DNA from: an uncultured Bacilli bacterium
GTDB taxonomy: Bacteria > Bacillota_I > Bacilli_A > RF39 > UBA660
Length of the DNA stretch: 64,000 nt
Assembly: GCA_934162665.1 (NCBI GenBank)
Contig: CAKPJN010000006.1
Span: 1-64,000 of the forward strand
Reading direction: 5' to 3'
Below are positions 53,089 through 62,845 of the stretch, in pieces (within the stretch, counting starts at the first letter, position 1; every line of letters begins with the position of its first letter). The notes beneath the pieces were generated by a model. That model saw only the letters and a list, made by a program, of their open reading frames with translations, did no database searches and was not told the origin of the DNA. The position numbers were made by a program, and so were the translations under genes.

Positions 53089-54205
53089 AGTTGACCCGGA
53101 TCCAAGAGTAGAAAAAGAAGCTAATTCACTTTTAAAAGTTAACGATTTACAAGTTTTTATAAATGCTTGGGATAGAGATGGAAAATATCGTTGGAGATTA
53201 GAAAAACTTGATTTACCAGATGGACAAGTTGATATTTATAGAATAGGTATCAAAGGAACATGGGGTAAGGGAATGAGAAGCAACCTGTTTCCAACAATAA
53301 GGTATGAATTTAAACTGTTTTTATGGTTATTAAAAAATGGCAAAAAATTTGACTACATTCATGCATGTGATTTAATGACTGGATTGCCAGCATTAATACC
53401 GGCAAAAATTTATAAGAAAAAGTTGATATATGATTGCTGTGATTATTATTCTGATTCTCAAAGAGGTCCAAAAATTGTATTAAAGATATTAAAAAAGCTT
53501 GAAACTACGGTTATTAATCACTCTGACGTAACTCTATTGTGTAGTGAAAAAAGAATTAATCAAATAAAACCAGCAAAACCTAAAGAAGTAGTTTATATAC
53601 ATAATTCTCCAAATATGAAACAATTTGATATTAATAATAATTCAAAAAGAATATGTAAATCATCTTCGAAGAAATTAAAGTTAGTTTATGTAGGAAATTT
53701 TTGTGAGGATAGATGGTTAATTCCATTTTTAGAGAATTCCAAGAAGTTAAATGATATAGTTGAAGTTCATATTGGTGGTTTTGGTGGACTAGAACCAGAT
53801 ATAATTAAAATTGCTAATAGTAGTGACAATATATTCTTTTATGGAAAATTGAAATATGAGGATGTTTTAAAATTGGAAAATGAATGCGATTGTATTGCAG
53901 CATTTTATGAGACAACAATAATGAATCATATTTATGCTGCACCAAATAAATTCTATGAAGCATTGGCATTAGGAAAACCATTGATTATGATTAAAAACTC
54001 AGGTATGTCAGAAATTGTAGAAAAAGAAAAAATTGGAGCAACATTTGAAACTAATTTCGACTCTTTTAAAGAAGCTATTATTAGTATTGAAAACTTAATA
54101 AAAAAAGAAAAAAATCTTTCTAAAAACGAAAAAAGTATTTTTCAATCTAAATATGATTGGGAAATAATGGAAGAAAGATTAATTGATATATATAAGAAGT
54201 ATTAA
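53057..54205 (+). CDS. Glycosyltransferase (GT-B, group 4-like)
   Basis: The 382-aa protein starts ILRTNKVDPDPRVEKEA, then YDCCDYYSDSQRG, and has NKFYEALALGKPLIMIKNSG near the C-terminus, which is the donor-binding E-x7 region. It is a second glycosyltransferase of the repeat unit. The start at 53057 (AGGGGTG upstream) lies inside the end of the preceding gene, showing tight coupling. Confidence 0.9.
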   Translation: MKKTIILRTNKVDPDPRVEKEANSLLKVNDLQVFINAWDRDGKYRWRLEKLDLPDGQVDIYRIGIKGTWGKGMRSNLFPTIRYEFKLFLWLLKNGKKFDYIHACDLMTGLPALIPAKIYKKKLIYDCCDYYSDSQRGPKIVLKILKKLETTVINHSDVTLLCSEKRINQIKPAKPKEVVYIHNSPNMKQFDINNNSKRICKSSSKKLKLVYVGNFCEDRWLIPFLENSKKLNDIVEVHIGGFGGLEPDIIKIANSSDNIFFYGKLKYEDVLKLENECDCIAAFYETTIMNHIYAAPNKFYEALALGKPLIMIKNSGMSEIVEKEKIGATFETNFDSFKEAIISIENLIKKEKNLSKNEKSIFQSKYDWEIMEERLIDIYKKY

Positions 54206-54216
54206 AGGAGAATAAT

Positions 54217-55527
54217 ATGAAACAAAAGAATAATAAAATATCAAATTTTATAAGTGTACTGTTAGCATTACTACCAATTATGGGTCAATATGGCTTTTTC
54301 TCTGATAAGCTAAGTTTCGGAGATGTATTTATTATAATTTTGTTATTATATATTTTGTTTTTTGGAATCCCAAGAAAAAAATTAGAGATTTCTGATAAAG
54401 GCTTTTTAGTATTTACTATTTGGTTAATCGTTTCATCAATTTTTAGTAACCTTATTATTAATAATATTTTCACATCTTCATCAGTATCTGCATTTTTAAA
54501 AATTATTACATATTCTTTGTTGATCCTAATTGTTCCAAAATACTTGAACAAAGAAAAAGTTACAAATGTATATTTTAATATCATTGTTACTTGTAGTATT
54601 ATAATCTTCATTCAGTTTATATTATATAATGTATTTAATGTAATGACATCACTTGTTATTAATAGTAAATATTTCCCCGCATTGTTTGTGAATGATGATT
54701 ATTTTACAACTGGTTATAGTAATCTTTTATTCAATAATGGCATATATCGACCTGCAAGTTTTTTCTCTGAACCTGCATTGTTTGCTCAATATGCAGTACC
54801 TGGTGTATTATTAAAACTATTCTCTTCTAATAATAAAAGTAAATATTTACCGGCTTTATTCGTGTCAATAGCTATTTTACTAGGTCACTCTGCAAATGGA
54901 ACAATATATGTAATGGTTATATGGTTGATTGTTTTATTAGATGCAATATTAATCAAACTTAAAAACAAACAGTTTTCAATTAAATCTAAGACGGGATTCG
55001 TTTTATTAATTATTATTGTGTTAAGTCCTTTTATAATTCCAAAATTGTATTCGTTGATTGCGGGTAAAAATGATTTATCATTAATTAATAGATTAACTGA
55101 AATTACTGCATCATCTGGGCAAACATCTGGAAGTATGAGAGTGTTAAGAGGATGGCAAATATACAATGGATTAGGTTTTTTTGAAAAAGTTATAGGAATA
55201 GGAGTAGGAAATATAATTCAATATCTTGATATGCATCAAGGAATTGTTTTTATGTTCTCAAAATCATATAACGGTTATATGAGCGGACTACCATCAATAT
55301 TTGTTTTTACAGGTTTTATTGGAGGCCTTTTATTTATAGGATGGCTTTTTAAATATTTGATTTCTAAAAACGTGACCTCAAAAAGCTTAGCTATTTTCTT
55401 ACTTTTATATTTAATAGCTTCAAGTTCATTCTATACACTAATATTTGTAGTTACACTTATATTAATAATTAATTATGGAAATGTTAAATATATGAATGTT
55501 CCGAATGATAATGAGGTGAAAAAATAA
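54217..55527 (+). CDS. wzy: Wzy-type polysaccharide polymerase
   Basis: The 436-aa polytopic protein has about 11-12 hydrophobic segments and a large external loop (around residues 140-190, SKYFPALFVNDDYFTT...YRPASFFSEPALFAQY). This is the layout of O-antigen/EPS polymerases, which join repeat units on the outer side of the membrane. The call rests on topology, the RPASFFSEP loop and position. It overlaps the next gene by one base. Confidence 0.85.
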   Translation: MKQKNNKISNFISVLLALLPIMGQYGFFSDKLSFGDVFIIILLLYILFFGIPRKKLEISDKGFLVFTIWLIVSSIFSNLIINNIFTSSSVSAFLKIITYSLLILIVPKYLNKEKVTNVYFNIIVTCSIIIFIQFILYNVFNVMTSLVINSKYFPALFVNDDYFTTGYSNLLFNNGIYRPASFFSEPALFAQYAVPGVLLKLFSSNNKSKYLPALFVSIAILLGHSANGTIYVMVIWLIVLLDAILIKLKNKQFSIKSKTGFVLLIIIVLSPFIIPKLYSLIAGKNDLSLINRLTEITASSGQTSGSMRVLRGWQIYNGLGFFEKVIGIGVGNIIQYLDMHQGIVFMFSKSYNGYMSGLPSIFVFTGFIGGLLFIGWLFKYLISKNVTSKSLAIFLLLYLIASSSFYTLIFVVTLILIINYGNVKYMNVPNDNEVKK

Positions 55528-56699
55528 TGGATAATATAAGTAAAATTAACCATAACAGGTGCACCGGGTGTATGTTATGTTATAATATTTGCCCAAAGAA
55601 GTGCATAAGTATTGATACAGATAGCGAAGGATTTATTATTCCTAAAATTAATTATAAAGAATGTGTTGAATGTGGTATATGTTTGAAAAATTGTCCATCA
55701 AATTCTAAACCAGCTGGGAAAAAACCATTTAAAGCGTATGCATTACAAGTAAAAAATGTTAATGAATTGTTAGAAAGCTCTTCTGGAGGAGTTGCTTATT
55801 CAATTGCTAAAACCATTATTTCATCAGGAGGAGTCGCATATGGTGCTAGATTTGATTCGAATTTTAACTTATCGCACTCTCGTGCTTCTACAATACAGGA
55901 ATTAAATGAACATAGAGGCTCAAAGTATTTACAAAGTAACATATCAGAATGTTTAAAATCACTTAAAGAAGATTGTGAAACAGGTACAAATGTTGTATTT
56001 GTGGGAACTCCTTGCCAAATAGCTGCTGTAAAAAAATATTTGAAAAAAGATTATAACAATTTATTGTTAATTGATTTGATATGTCATGGAGTACCAAGCC
56101 AATCATTATTTAAAGATTATATAGAGTGGAAAAAAAGGAAGCTTAACTTAAAAAAAGTTTTAAAATATGAATTTAGAAACAAAAAGTATGGATGGGCAAC
56201 CAACTATAAAATAGAGGGGGAACACAAAACTAAATATGGTTCTGCTCTTGAAGACCCTTATTACTCAGATTTTATTGGTGCAAAGAATTATAGATTATCA
56301 TGCTATACATGTAATTATGCAAATTTGGAAAGACAAGGAGACTTAACTATAGGTGATTATTGGGGAATTTCTAAAATTTATAAAAATCTTGAATTTGAAG
56401 TTAAAAATGGTGTTTCATGTGTATTAGTTAATACTAAAAAGGGTAATGATTTTATATTAAATAATATTAAACAGTATAATTGCGTAGATTCTAAGATTGA
56501 AGATATTGTTGAGAATAACGGTAATCTAAGAGAGCCAGCTCATATGCCTGAAGATAGAAAAGATTACTATAAAAATGTTAATTATAATAAAAAAAATATA
56601 ATCTTAAAATTTAAACTTAAATATTATAAATCTAAAATTAATAGATTGTTACCATCTAAAATAAAAAAAATAATTAAAAAGATTATTAAAGGAGGATAA
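55527..56699 (+). CDS. Coenzyme F420 hydrogenase beta-subunit-like Fe-S protein
   Basis: The 390-aa protein has two 4Fe-4S ferredoxin motifs (CTGCMLCYNICP and CVECGICLKNCP, residues 12-50) and then a FrhB/FdhB-type flavin domain (SSGGVAYSIAKTII, FVGTPCQIAAVKKYL, LIDLICHGVPS, GDLTIGDYWGI). Such proteins are frequently encoded next to polysaccharide pyruvyl transferases in exopolysaccharide loci of anaerobes. The reaction there is unproven. Here it lies 1 base before exactly such a gene. Confidence 0.9.
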   Translation: MDNISKINHNRCTGCMLCYNICPKKCISIDTDSEGFIIPKINYKECVECGICLKNCPSNSKPAGKKPFKAYALQVKNVNELLESSSGGVAYSIAKTIISSGGVAYGARFDSNFNLSHSRASTIQELNEHRGSKYLQSNISECLKSLKEDCETGTNVVFVGTPCQIAAVKKYLKKDYNNLLLIDLICHGVPSQSLFKDYIEWKKRKLNLKKVLKYEFRNKKYGWATNYKIEGEHKTKYGSALEDPYYSDFIGAKNYRLSCYTCNYANLERQGDLTIGDYWGISKIYKNLEFEVKNGVSCVLVNTKKGNDFILNNIKQYNCVDSKIEDIVENNGNLREPAHMPEDRKDYYKNVNYNKKNIILKFKLKYYKSKINRLLPSKIKKIIKKIIKGG

Positions 56700-56700
56700 T

Positions 56701-57786
56701 ATGAAAACTTATACTATAACACTTCATGATACAGATAATTGTGGTTCATCACTGCAAGCGTATGCATTGCAACACTTTTTGCTATCTAACAATATTGAAA
56801 ATGAAATTATCGATTATGTCCCTTCATATGTAAAAAATAACGGAACCAAATTAAAAACTTTGATAAGAAAAATTGTTTTTTTTAAAGATTCATATGTGAG
56901 AGAAAAAAAATTCAAGGCATTTAAAAAAGAATTCTTAAGAATTAGTAATTCACACTACAAGTCTTATGATGAACTATTGAATGATTACCCTAAGGGAGAT
57001 TTGTATATAACAGGTAGCGATCAATTATGGAATTCAATGTATGGTTGTGGTAATGACCCTGCATATTATTTGAATTTTGCAGAAGGAAAAAATAAAATTG
57101 CTTATGCAGTAAGTTTTGGTCGAGAAAGAATCCCTCAAGAAAATTTAGATATTGCAAAAAAATATATAAAAGATTTTAATTGGATTTCTGTAAGAGAAAA
57201 ATCATCAAAAGGCCAAGTTAAAAAAGTATATAATGGAGAAATAGACTACGTTTGCGATCCGGTCTTATTAAATGACAAAGCAGAATATGATTCAATTATT
57301 ACAAAAAAAATGTTTTCCTTTAAATATATATTAGTATATATGGCACAAATTCCTAATCAAGAGTATATGAATAAAATAATAGAAAAAGTTAAAAAAAGAG
57401 TTAATGCTAAAATTGTGTTGATAGGATCTTATAGAAATAGATGTAATTGTGATATTCAAATGAGAGATGTTGCACCTGGAGATTTTTTAAGTTTGATTGC
57501 AAATGCTGAATATATAATCTCAAACTCATTTCATGCTACTATGTTTTCATTAATATATAATAAACAATTTGTTTCTATTTTACCTAATAAAAATGGTGCA
57601 AGAATTAAAGAAATATTGGATTTGGCTGAATTGAATAATAATTATATTGAATTAAATGAAGAGTTTGATGAAGCTCCAATGATAAATAATTATAACCATG
57701 TAAACATGTTGCTTGATAATTTTAAGAGTTTTTCACAAAAAGCATTATTAGAGCATGTGGGAGTTAAAAATGAAGAAGACAGCTAA
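56701..57786 (+). CDS. Polysaccharide pyruvyl transferase family protein
   Basis: This family adds pyruvate ketals to sugars of secreted polysaccharides. The 361-aa protein shows TLHDTDNCGSSLQAYALQHF at the N-terminus, YITGSDQLWN, YAVSFGRE, VCDPVLL and the C-terminal YIISNSFHATMFSLI with KNGARIKEIL. This is the GT-B-like pattern of the CsaB/WcaK group. It pairs with the Fe-S protein upstream. Its end overlaps the flippase start by 17 bases. Confidence 0.92.
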   Translation: MKTYTITLHDTDNCGSSLQAYALQHFLLSNNIENEIIDYVPSYVKNNGTKLKTLIRKIVFFKDSYVREKKFKAFKKEFLRISNSHYKSYDELLNDYPKGDLYITGSDQLWNSMYGCGNDPAYYLNFAEGKNKIAYAVSFGRERIPQENLDIAKKYIKDFNWISVREKSSKGQVKKVYNGEIDYVCDPVLLNDKAEYDSIITKKMFSFKYILVYMAQIPNQEYMNKIIEKVKKRVNAKIVLIGSYRNRCNCDIQMRDVAPGDFLSLIANAEYIISNSFHATMFSLIYNKQFVSILPNKNGARIKEILDLAELNNNYIELNEEFDEAPMINNYNHVNMLLDNFKSFSQKALLEHVGVKNEEDS

Positions 57787-59212
57787 AACATCTGAAATAT
57801 CCACAAAAAGCAAGTTTATAAAAGATATGTTTGCAATGATATTTGCAAATGGCGTTTCTTTTTTGATATCGGCATTAATAACTTTCATTGTTCCAAAAAT
57901 ATTAAATATTGAAAACTATTCATATGTACAATTATATATTTTCTATACATCATATATTAGTTATTTACATTATGGATGGGTTGATGGAATTAGACTTAGA
58001 TACGGAGGTGCTTACTATGATAAATTGGATAAACCTCTTTTTAGCTCACAAATTCGATATTATTCTATAATTCAATTTATTGTATCATTTCTTGTTCTAA
58101 TGCTTGTATTTGCTAATAACTTTGACGGAAATAGGTTAGTGGCTCTTGTTTGTATTTGTGTTTGTATGTTTATTAGATTACCTAGACTAATGCCACAATA
58201 TATACTAGAAATGTCAAATAGAATGCAAGAATGTGCTAGGATTACAATAATTGAAAGAACTTCTTATCTAATATGTACTATTCTAGTTATTGCTACTAAA
58301 AACGCTTCCGTTGTTTCTTTATTAGTTTGTGATATAATTGGACAACTACTTTCGGCTTTATATGCTTTTTATTGTTGCAGAGATATGATTAGGATAAAAC
58401 CAGTAAAGTTTAAACCTGCAATGATTGAGGCAAAGAGTAATATTATTTCCGGAATTAAATTAACAATAGCAAATATTTCAAGTCTGTTAGTTATAGGAAT
58501 AGTAAGACAGTTTATTGAATATGAATGGGATATTTCAACATTCGGCAAAATATCTTTAACTATTAGTATTTCAAATTTATTAATGGTTTTTATAAGAGCA
58601 ATAGCTATGGTTATGTTTCCTACACTTAGAAGAATAAAAGCAGATAAATTACCAAGCCTTTATTCTAAAATAAGAATAGGAATAATGGTTCCTTTATTAT
58701 TCATGTTAATTCTTTATTATCCTTTAAGAATTATAATGATTAACTGGTTGCCACAATATGCAGATAGTTTAAAATATATGGCAATATTATTCCCAATGTG
58801 TATTTTTGAAAGTAAAATGAGTATGTTGGTTGAAACATATCTTAAAACTTTAAGATTAGAAAAATGGCTTTTGGTAGTAAATATTATTACAGTTGTTTTA
58901 AGCTTAATTTTAACAATTATAACTACAATTGTTTTACATAATTTGAATTTTACAATTGTATTAATTGTACTTCTTCTTGCTTTCAAAAGCATTACTTCCG
59001 AATTGGTCTTATCAAAACACATAAATATAGAAGTAGGTAAGAATATTGTGTTAGAAGTACTATTAGTTGCTATTTTTATATTAACTAGTTGGTTTATTGG
59101 AGGAATAACTAGTTTAATTATTTATGTAGTTGCATATTTAATATATATATTTATATCAAAAGAAGATATAAAACAAGTATATCAATACTTAAGAAAAGGG
59201 AGAGATTTATAA
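57770..59212 (+). CDS. wzx: Wzx-type polysaccharide flippase
   Basis: The 480-aa protein has about 12-14 membrane helices starting at residue 20 (FANGVSFLISALITFIVPK) and the MOP/MviN-like layout of lipid-linked oligosaccharide flippases. The start at 57770 follows GGGAG; an in-frame ATG at 57755 lies within the upstream gene. With the polymerase and chain-length protein it completes a Wzx/Wzy system. Confidence 0.9.
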   Translation: MKKTAKTSEISTKSKFIKDMFAMIFANGVSFLISALITFIVPKILNIENYSYVQLYIFYTSYISYLHYGWVDGIRLRYGGAYYDKLDKPLFSSQIRYYSIIQFIVSFLVLMLVFANNFDGNRLVALVCICVCMFIRLPRLMPQYILEMSNRMQECARITIIERTSYLICTILVIATKNASVVSLLVCDIIGQLLSALYAFYCCRDMIRIKPVKFKPAMIEAKSNIISGIKLTIANISSLLVIGIVRQFIEYEWDISTFGKISLTISISNLLMVFIRAIAMVMFPTLRRIKADKLPSLYSKIRIGIMVPLLFMLILYYPLRIIMINWLPQYADSLKYMAILFPMCIFESKMSMLVETYLKTLRLEKWLLVVNIITVVLSLILTIITTIVLHNLNFTIVLIVLLLAFKSITSELVLSKHINIEVGKNIVLEVLLVAIFILTSWFIGGITSLIIYVVAYLIYIFISKEDIKQVYQYLRKGRDL

Positions 59213-60327
59213 TGAAAATTAAAGTAATGAGTATTTTTGGAACAAGACCAGAAGCCATAAAGATGGCCCCTCTTGTTAAAGAGTTAGAAAAAAGAGAAGA
59301 AATTGAATCTATAGTATGTGTAACTGCTCAACATAGAGAAATGCTTGATCAAGTTCTAGAGACATTTAGTATTAAACCTGATTACGATTTAAATATTATG
59401 CAGCAAGGACAAACTCTTGGAGATATTACTACTAGGGCATTAAATGGTTTAGAGAAAGTTATTAAGGAAGAAAAACCTGATATTGTATTAGTCCATGGAG
59501 ATACTACTACAACTTTTGCAGGGGCACTAGCAGCATTTTATAATCAGGTTGCAATTGGCCATGTTGAGGCTGGACTTAGAACAAATGATAAATATTCGCC
59601 TTATCCAGAAGAAATGAATAGACAAATGGTTGATTGTATGACAGATATGTATTTTGCTCCAACAAATTTATCTAAACAAAACTTACTAGATGAGAATATT
59701 GATGTAAATAAAATATACGTTACAGGTAATACAGCAATAGATGCAATGAGTACAACAGTTGATGAGGACTACAAACATGAAGTATTAGATTGGGTAGGGG
59801 AATCTAGAATGATTCTTCTTACAGCCCATAGAAGAGAAAATCTTGGTGAACCTATGAGAAGAATATTTAAAGGTATAAAAAGAATTGTAGATGAAACGCC
59901 AGATGTTAAAGTGGTTTATCCAATTCATTTAAACCTAAAAGTTAGAGAAGTTGCTAATGAAGTATTTGGAGAGAGTGATAAGGTAAAATTAATTGAACCT
60001 TTAGAAGTATTTGACTTCCACAACTTCCAAAATAAATCATTTATTATTTTAACTGATTCTGGTGGAATTCAAGAAGAAGCCCCATCATTAGGTAAACCAG
60101 TATTAGTATTAAGAGATACTACAGAAAGACCTGAAGGAATAGAAGCAGGAACACTTAAATTGGTTGGGACTGATGAAGAGGTTATTTATCAAGAAACAAA
60201 AAAATTGTTGAATGATAGAGCCGAATACGAAAAAATGAGTCATGCTTCAAATCCTTATGGAGATGGTCATGCCTCTGAGAGAATTGTTAATAACATTATC
60301 GAGTTTTTTAAGGAAAAAAAATTATGA
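59212..60327 (+). CDS. wecB: UDP-N-acetylglucosamine 2-epimerase (non-hydrolysing)
   Basis: This enzyme makes UDP-ManNAc from UDP-GlcNAc, often for capsule or teichoic acid precursors. The 371-aa protein has FGTRPEAIKMAPLVKEL, VHGDTTTTFAGALAA, HVEAGLRTNDKYSPYPEEMNR, TAHRRENLG and LTDSGGIQEEAPSLGKPVLVL, all landmarks of the family. It overlaps the flippase stop by one base and the acyltransferase start by 4 bases. It suggests ManNAc or a derivative in the polymer. Confidence 0.97.
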   Translation: MKIKVMSIFGTRPEAIKMAPLVKELEKREEIESIVCVTAQHREMLDQVLETFSIKPDYDLNIMQQGQTLGDITTRALNGLEKVIKEEKPDIVLVHGDTTTTFAGALAAFYNQVAIGHVEAGLRTNDKYSPYPEEMNRQMVDCMTDMYFAPTNLSKQNLLDENIDVNKIYVTGNTAIDAMSTTVDEDYKHEVLDWVGESRMILLTAHRRENLGEPMRRIFKGIKRIVDETPDVKVVYPIHLNLKVREVANEVFGESDKVKLIEPLEVFDFHNFQNKSFIILTDSGGIQEEAPSLGKPVLVLRDTTERPEGIEAGTLKLVGTDEEVIYQETKKLLNDRAEYEKMSHASNPYGDGHASERIVNNIIEFFKEKKL

Positions 60328-61394
60328 AAGAGTTAGATTCAAAGAATAAAAGAAATTCTTCCATAGAATTCTTTAAAATATTTGGTATATTTTTGATAAT
60401 AATAGCTCATTTAACGCAAACTCTTATGGGAACCAATAATCTTATAAATACCAGTGACATTATTAATGTTGGATCTAGTTCTACAAGTATTAATAATATT
60501 ATATTAAATCTATTTTTTTATCTTGGAACTATAGGAAACTTCATGTTTTTGATTCCATCTTGTTATTTTTTATCTGATAAAAATGAAACTAAAATTAAAA
60601 AAGTATTATACATAGTTGTTGATGTATGGATAGTATCAGTTTTATTTTTAATAACATTTTTGTTATTTAATGTGGATATTGCAAAAGGAGATATATTAAA
60701 ATCATTCTTTCCGATTTCGTTTGCGAATAATTGGTATATTACATGCTATTTATTATTGTTTATATTAAGCCCATATATAAATAAGATTATTAATAATTCT
60801 AATAAGGAAGAATTAAAAAAAATATTACTTTTATTAATTATTGTATATTTCGGAATATGTTTTGTAAAAAGTGATATGTTTTTTTGTAATAATTTAATAA
60901 TGTTCATAGTGATATATATTATAGTTGGTAGTATAAAAAAATTAGAAATTAAATTTTCGGAAAAGAAAGTATTTTTATTTAGCACTCTAATATGTATAAT
61001 AGGCTTTTTAGCATTAAACTATTTAGGATTAAAAATTTCATTTTTAAGTGATAAAATGTTGCATTTTGCTAAATTAAATAATATTTTTATCTTTACAGCC
61101 GTTTTATCCTTGTTTTATTTGATTAAAAACAATAATTGGTATAGCAAAACAATAAATTATATTGCTAGCTTATCCTTACTAATATATATAATTCATGAAA
61201 ACCTATTGTTTAGAAAGTATTTTAGATATCTATATTTTCATTTTGTTAATACTTCTTTCGGTTATGATCATATTGTTATTTGGATTTTATTATATGGAAT
61301 AATTATATTTATTCTTGCTATAGTATTGAGTTCAGTTTATGAATTAACTATAAAAAAGATTGTTAAAAAAACATTAAATAAAATAAATATTTAA
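60324..61394 (+). CDS. Acyltransferase 3 family membrane protein
   Basis: The 356-aa protein has about ten membrane helices and starts with RNSSIEFFKIFGIFLIIIAH, in which the R/E and the H are the conserved residues of acyltransferase 3 enzymes (OafA/NodX group). It probably O-acetylates a sugar of the repeat unit. It is the last intact gene of the operon that starts at 51955. Confidence 0.9.
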   Translation: MKELDSKNKRNSSIEFFKIFGIFLIIIAHLTQTLMGTNNLINTSDIINVGSSSTSINNIILNLFFYLGTIGNFMFLIPSCYFLSDKNETKIKKVLYIVVDVWIVSVLFLITFLLFNVDIAKGDILKSFFPISFANNWYITCYLLLFILSPYINKIINNSNKEELKKILLLLIIVYFGICFVKSDMFFCNNLIMFIVIYIIVGSIKKLEIKFSEKKVFLFSTLICIIGFLALNYLGLKISFLSDKMLHFAKLNNIFIFTAVLSLFYLIKNNNWYSKTINYIASLSLLIYIIHENLLFRKYFRYLYFHFVNTSFGYDHIVIWILLYGIIIFILAIVLSSVYELTIKKIVKKTLNKINI

Positions 61395-61430
61395 AAAAGC
61401 ATTGGATTTATCCCATGCCTTTATTTTTCC
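61394..61430 (+). terminator. Terminator at the end of the EPS operon
   Basis: AAAGCAT pairs with ATGCCTTT (one bulged C), with an inner GG/CC pairing, followed by ATTTTTCC. The stem is imperfect. Confidence 0.5.
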
Positions 61431-61443
61431 TTTTTCCTAATAA

Positions 61444-61641
61444 ATAATCAATAGAAATTTTATAATTGCTCTAATTACTTGTTTTATTTATGCCTGTACT
61501 GATGAGTATCATCAAACTTTTGTGAATGGAAGAACAGGACAATTTTCTGATACACTTATAGATACATTTGGAGGATTTATTAGTTGTTTATTGTATGCTT
61601 TTATGATGAAAATAAATAAGAACAGAAAGAAACACATTTGA
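61444..61641 (+). pseudogene. C-terminal fragment of a VanZ-like protein
   Basis: A 65-residue open stretch with no start codon contains YACTDEYHQTFVNGRTGQFSD and then TLIDTFGGF, split here; D-E-x-H-Q and G-R-x-G with a following D-x-x-x-D-T are VanZ family landmarks. The N-terminal helices are missing. It is a remnant left between the EPS operon and the regulator region. Confidence 0.75.
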
Positions 61642-61656
61642 TTTGTGTTTTTTTTA
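61630..61656 (+). terminator. Terminator after the VanZ remnant
   Basis: AAACACA and TGTGTTT form a 7-bp stem followed by a T-run; the remnant stop codon lies in the loop. Confidence 0.8.
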
Positions 61657-61704
61657 ATGCATAAAATTAACAAATTTAAAAAAACGCTTAATATTATAAA
61701 ATTA

Positions 61705-62003
61705 TTGAAAAAAAATAAAAAATTAATATAATATGCTTTAAGAACGCGCTAGTACAGGCTTATTTTATAAGTTTTTGCATTGGCGTTTTTTTGTAGGATA
61801 AAAAGTACGGGTTGGTATTGTTCTGAGTTAGGGGGTAACTTGGATGAATGCAATACCGTGTTTTTGGGCTGCTGGAATTATTAAAAAAAAATATAAAAAA
61901 ACTTTATATGCTTTTTGACGCCTTTGATAATCGTTATTATGTTGTAAAGAGCACTTACTTGAGGACTTTTAATTATAAGAGTTTTCAAGTAGGTGCTTTT
62001 TTG
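61705..62003 (+). promoter_or_regulatory. Promoter followed by three tandem terminator-type hairpins
   Basis: A promoter (TTGAAA 61705-61710, TATAAT 61727-61732, 16-base spacing) is followed by three hairpins: AACGC/GCGTT (61743-61787) with seven T; GGTATTG/CAATACC (61814-61857) enclosing a small GTTA/TAAC hairpin and followed by GTGTTTTT; and a 13-bp stem AGCACTTACTTGA (61950-61962, complement at 61985-61997, one G-U) with six T. No convincing gene is encoded; a 60-aa frame at 61848-62030 spans two hairpins and looks accidental. The array lies upstream of the sigma-like gene and may regulate it or form small RNAs. Confidence 0.6.
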
Positions 62004-62063
62004 TTTGGAAAAATTAGAGCACCTCCTTAATCAATTAATGAATTTTAGTTGACTGGAGGAAAT

Positions 62064-62540
62064 ATGAATAATATAAAAAAGCCTAAAAGAAGAAGGCATA
62101 AAGATAATCCATATTCATTATTATATGATGGTGAATATGAAATAAAATTAACAATAAATGGTAAGTCAAAAATTATAAAAGTGAATCAAGATCTATATGA
62201 AGCATTTAATAAATTTGAACTAGAAGATTTAAAAGAGATGAATGAGTATGATCGAAATTTAACGCATTATGAATTAGATGAAAATTCTCTTTATAATTTA
62301 TCTTTGAATAAACAAGAAAGTGTTGAGGATAATTTAATTAATCAAGAATTAAACCAAGAACTACATAAAGCAATAGATGAATTATCTGAAATACAAAAAC
62401 AAAGAGTAATTAAATATTATTTTAAAAATATGAAATTAGAAGAAATAGCTGAAGAAGAGAACACATCATTTCAGGCAATCAGTAAAAGTATTAATCTTGC
62501 TTTACTAAAATTAAAAGAATTATTAAAAAATAAAATTTAA
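62064..62540 (+). CDS. Sigma-70 region 4-like regulatory protein
   Basis: The 158-aa protein has a basic N-terminus (KKPKRRRHKDNP), an EYEIKLTINGKSKIIKVNQ strand region, and a C-terminal sigma region 4-type helix-turn-helix (ELSEIQKQRVIKYYFKNMKL, then EEIAEEENTSFQAISKSI). No region 2 is evident. Proteins with this plan are common near mobile or phage-like regions as positive regulators. ATG 62064 follows GGAGG. It may act on the nearby EPS promoters, but that is inference. Confidence 0.8.
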   Translation: MNNIKKPKRRRHKDNPYSLLYDGEYEIKLTINGKSKIIKVNQDLYEAFNKFELEDLKEMNEYDRNLTHYELDENSLYNLSLNKQESVEDNLINQELNQELHKAIDELSEIQKQRVIKYYFKNMKLEEIAEEENTSFQAISKSINLALLKLKELLKNKI

Positions 62541-62845
62541 GGGTTGAAAAAATTGATTTAAGTGAGGGTATTAGTGAAAGGATATATTATATCCTTTCCT
62601 ACATACTCATGTGGATTAATGTTCTTTGACAATTTTATATCATTCATTAAATACGTTCTTATTATTAAGAGCACATAATAAAACTAATCAACGAACAACA
62701 ATATACTTCAAGATGTACATATCAACTAACCACTATCAAGAAAAAATGATTGCAAAGAATTTTTATTCTATTTTACTGTACAAAAGTGCAATAGGTTGCA
62801 GGAATCTTTACTGTATGCTATAATTACTACTGTGAGGTGTAGATT
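62541..62845 (+). other. 305-base non-coding stretch with a hairpin and a promoter
   Basis: It contains a 10-bp stem GAAAGGATAT/ATATCCTTTC (62575-62597) without a T-run. Near its end a promoter has TTGCAG (62796-62801), a 17-base spacer and TATAAT (62819-62824), serving the LCP gene. An open 65-codon frame at 62626-62823 has no ribosome binding site and an unlikely composition. I see nothing else. Confidence 0.6.

Noticed and set aside
61848..62030. 60-codon open frame over the tandem hairpins
   Set aside because: It spans two terminator structures, has no ribosome binding site, and its composition does not look like a protein from this genome.
62626..62823. 65-codon open frame before the LCP gene
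   Set aside because: No ribosome binding site; it ends inside the LCP promoter; probably chance.
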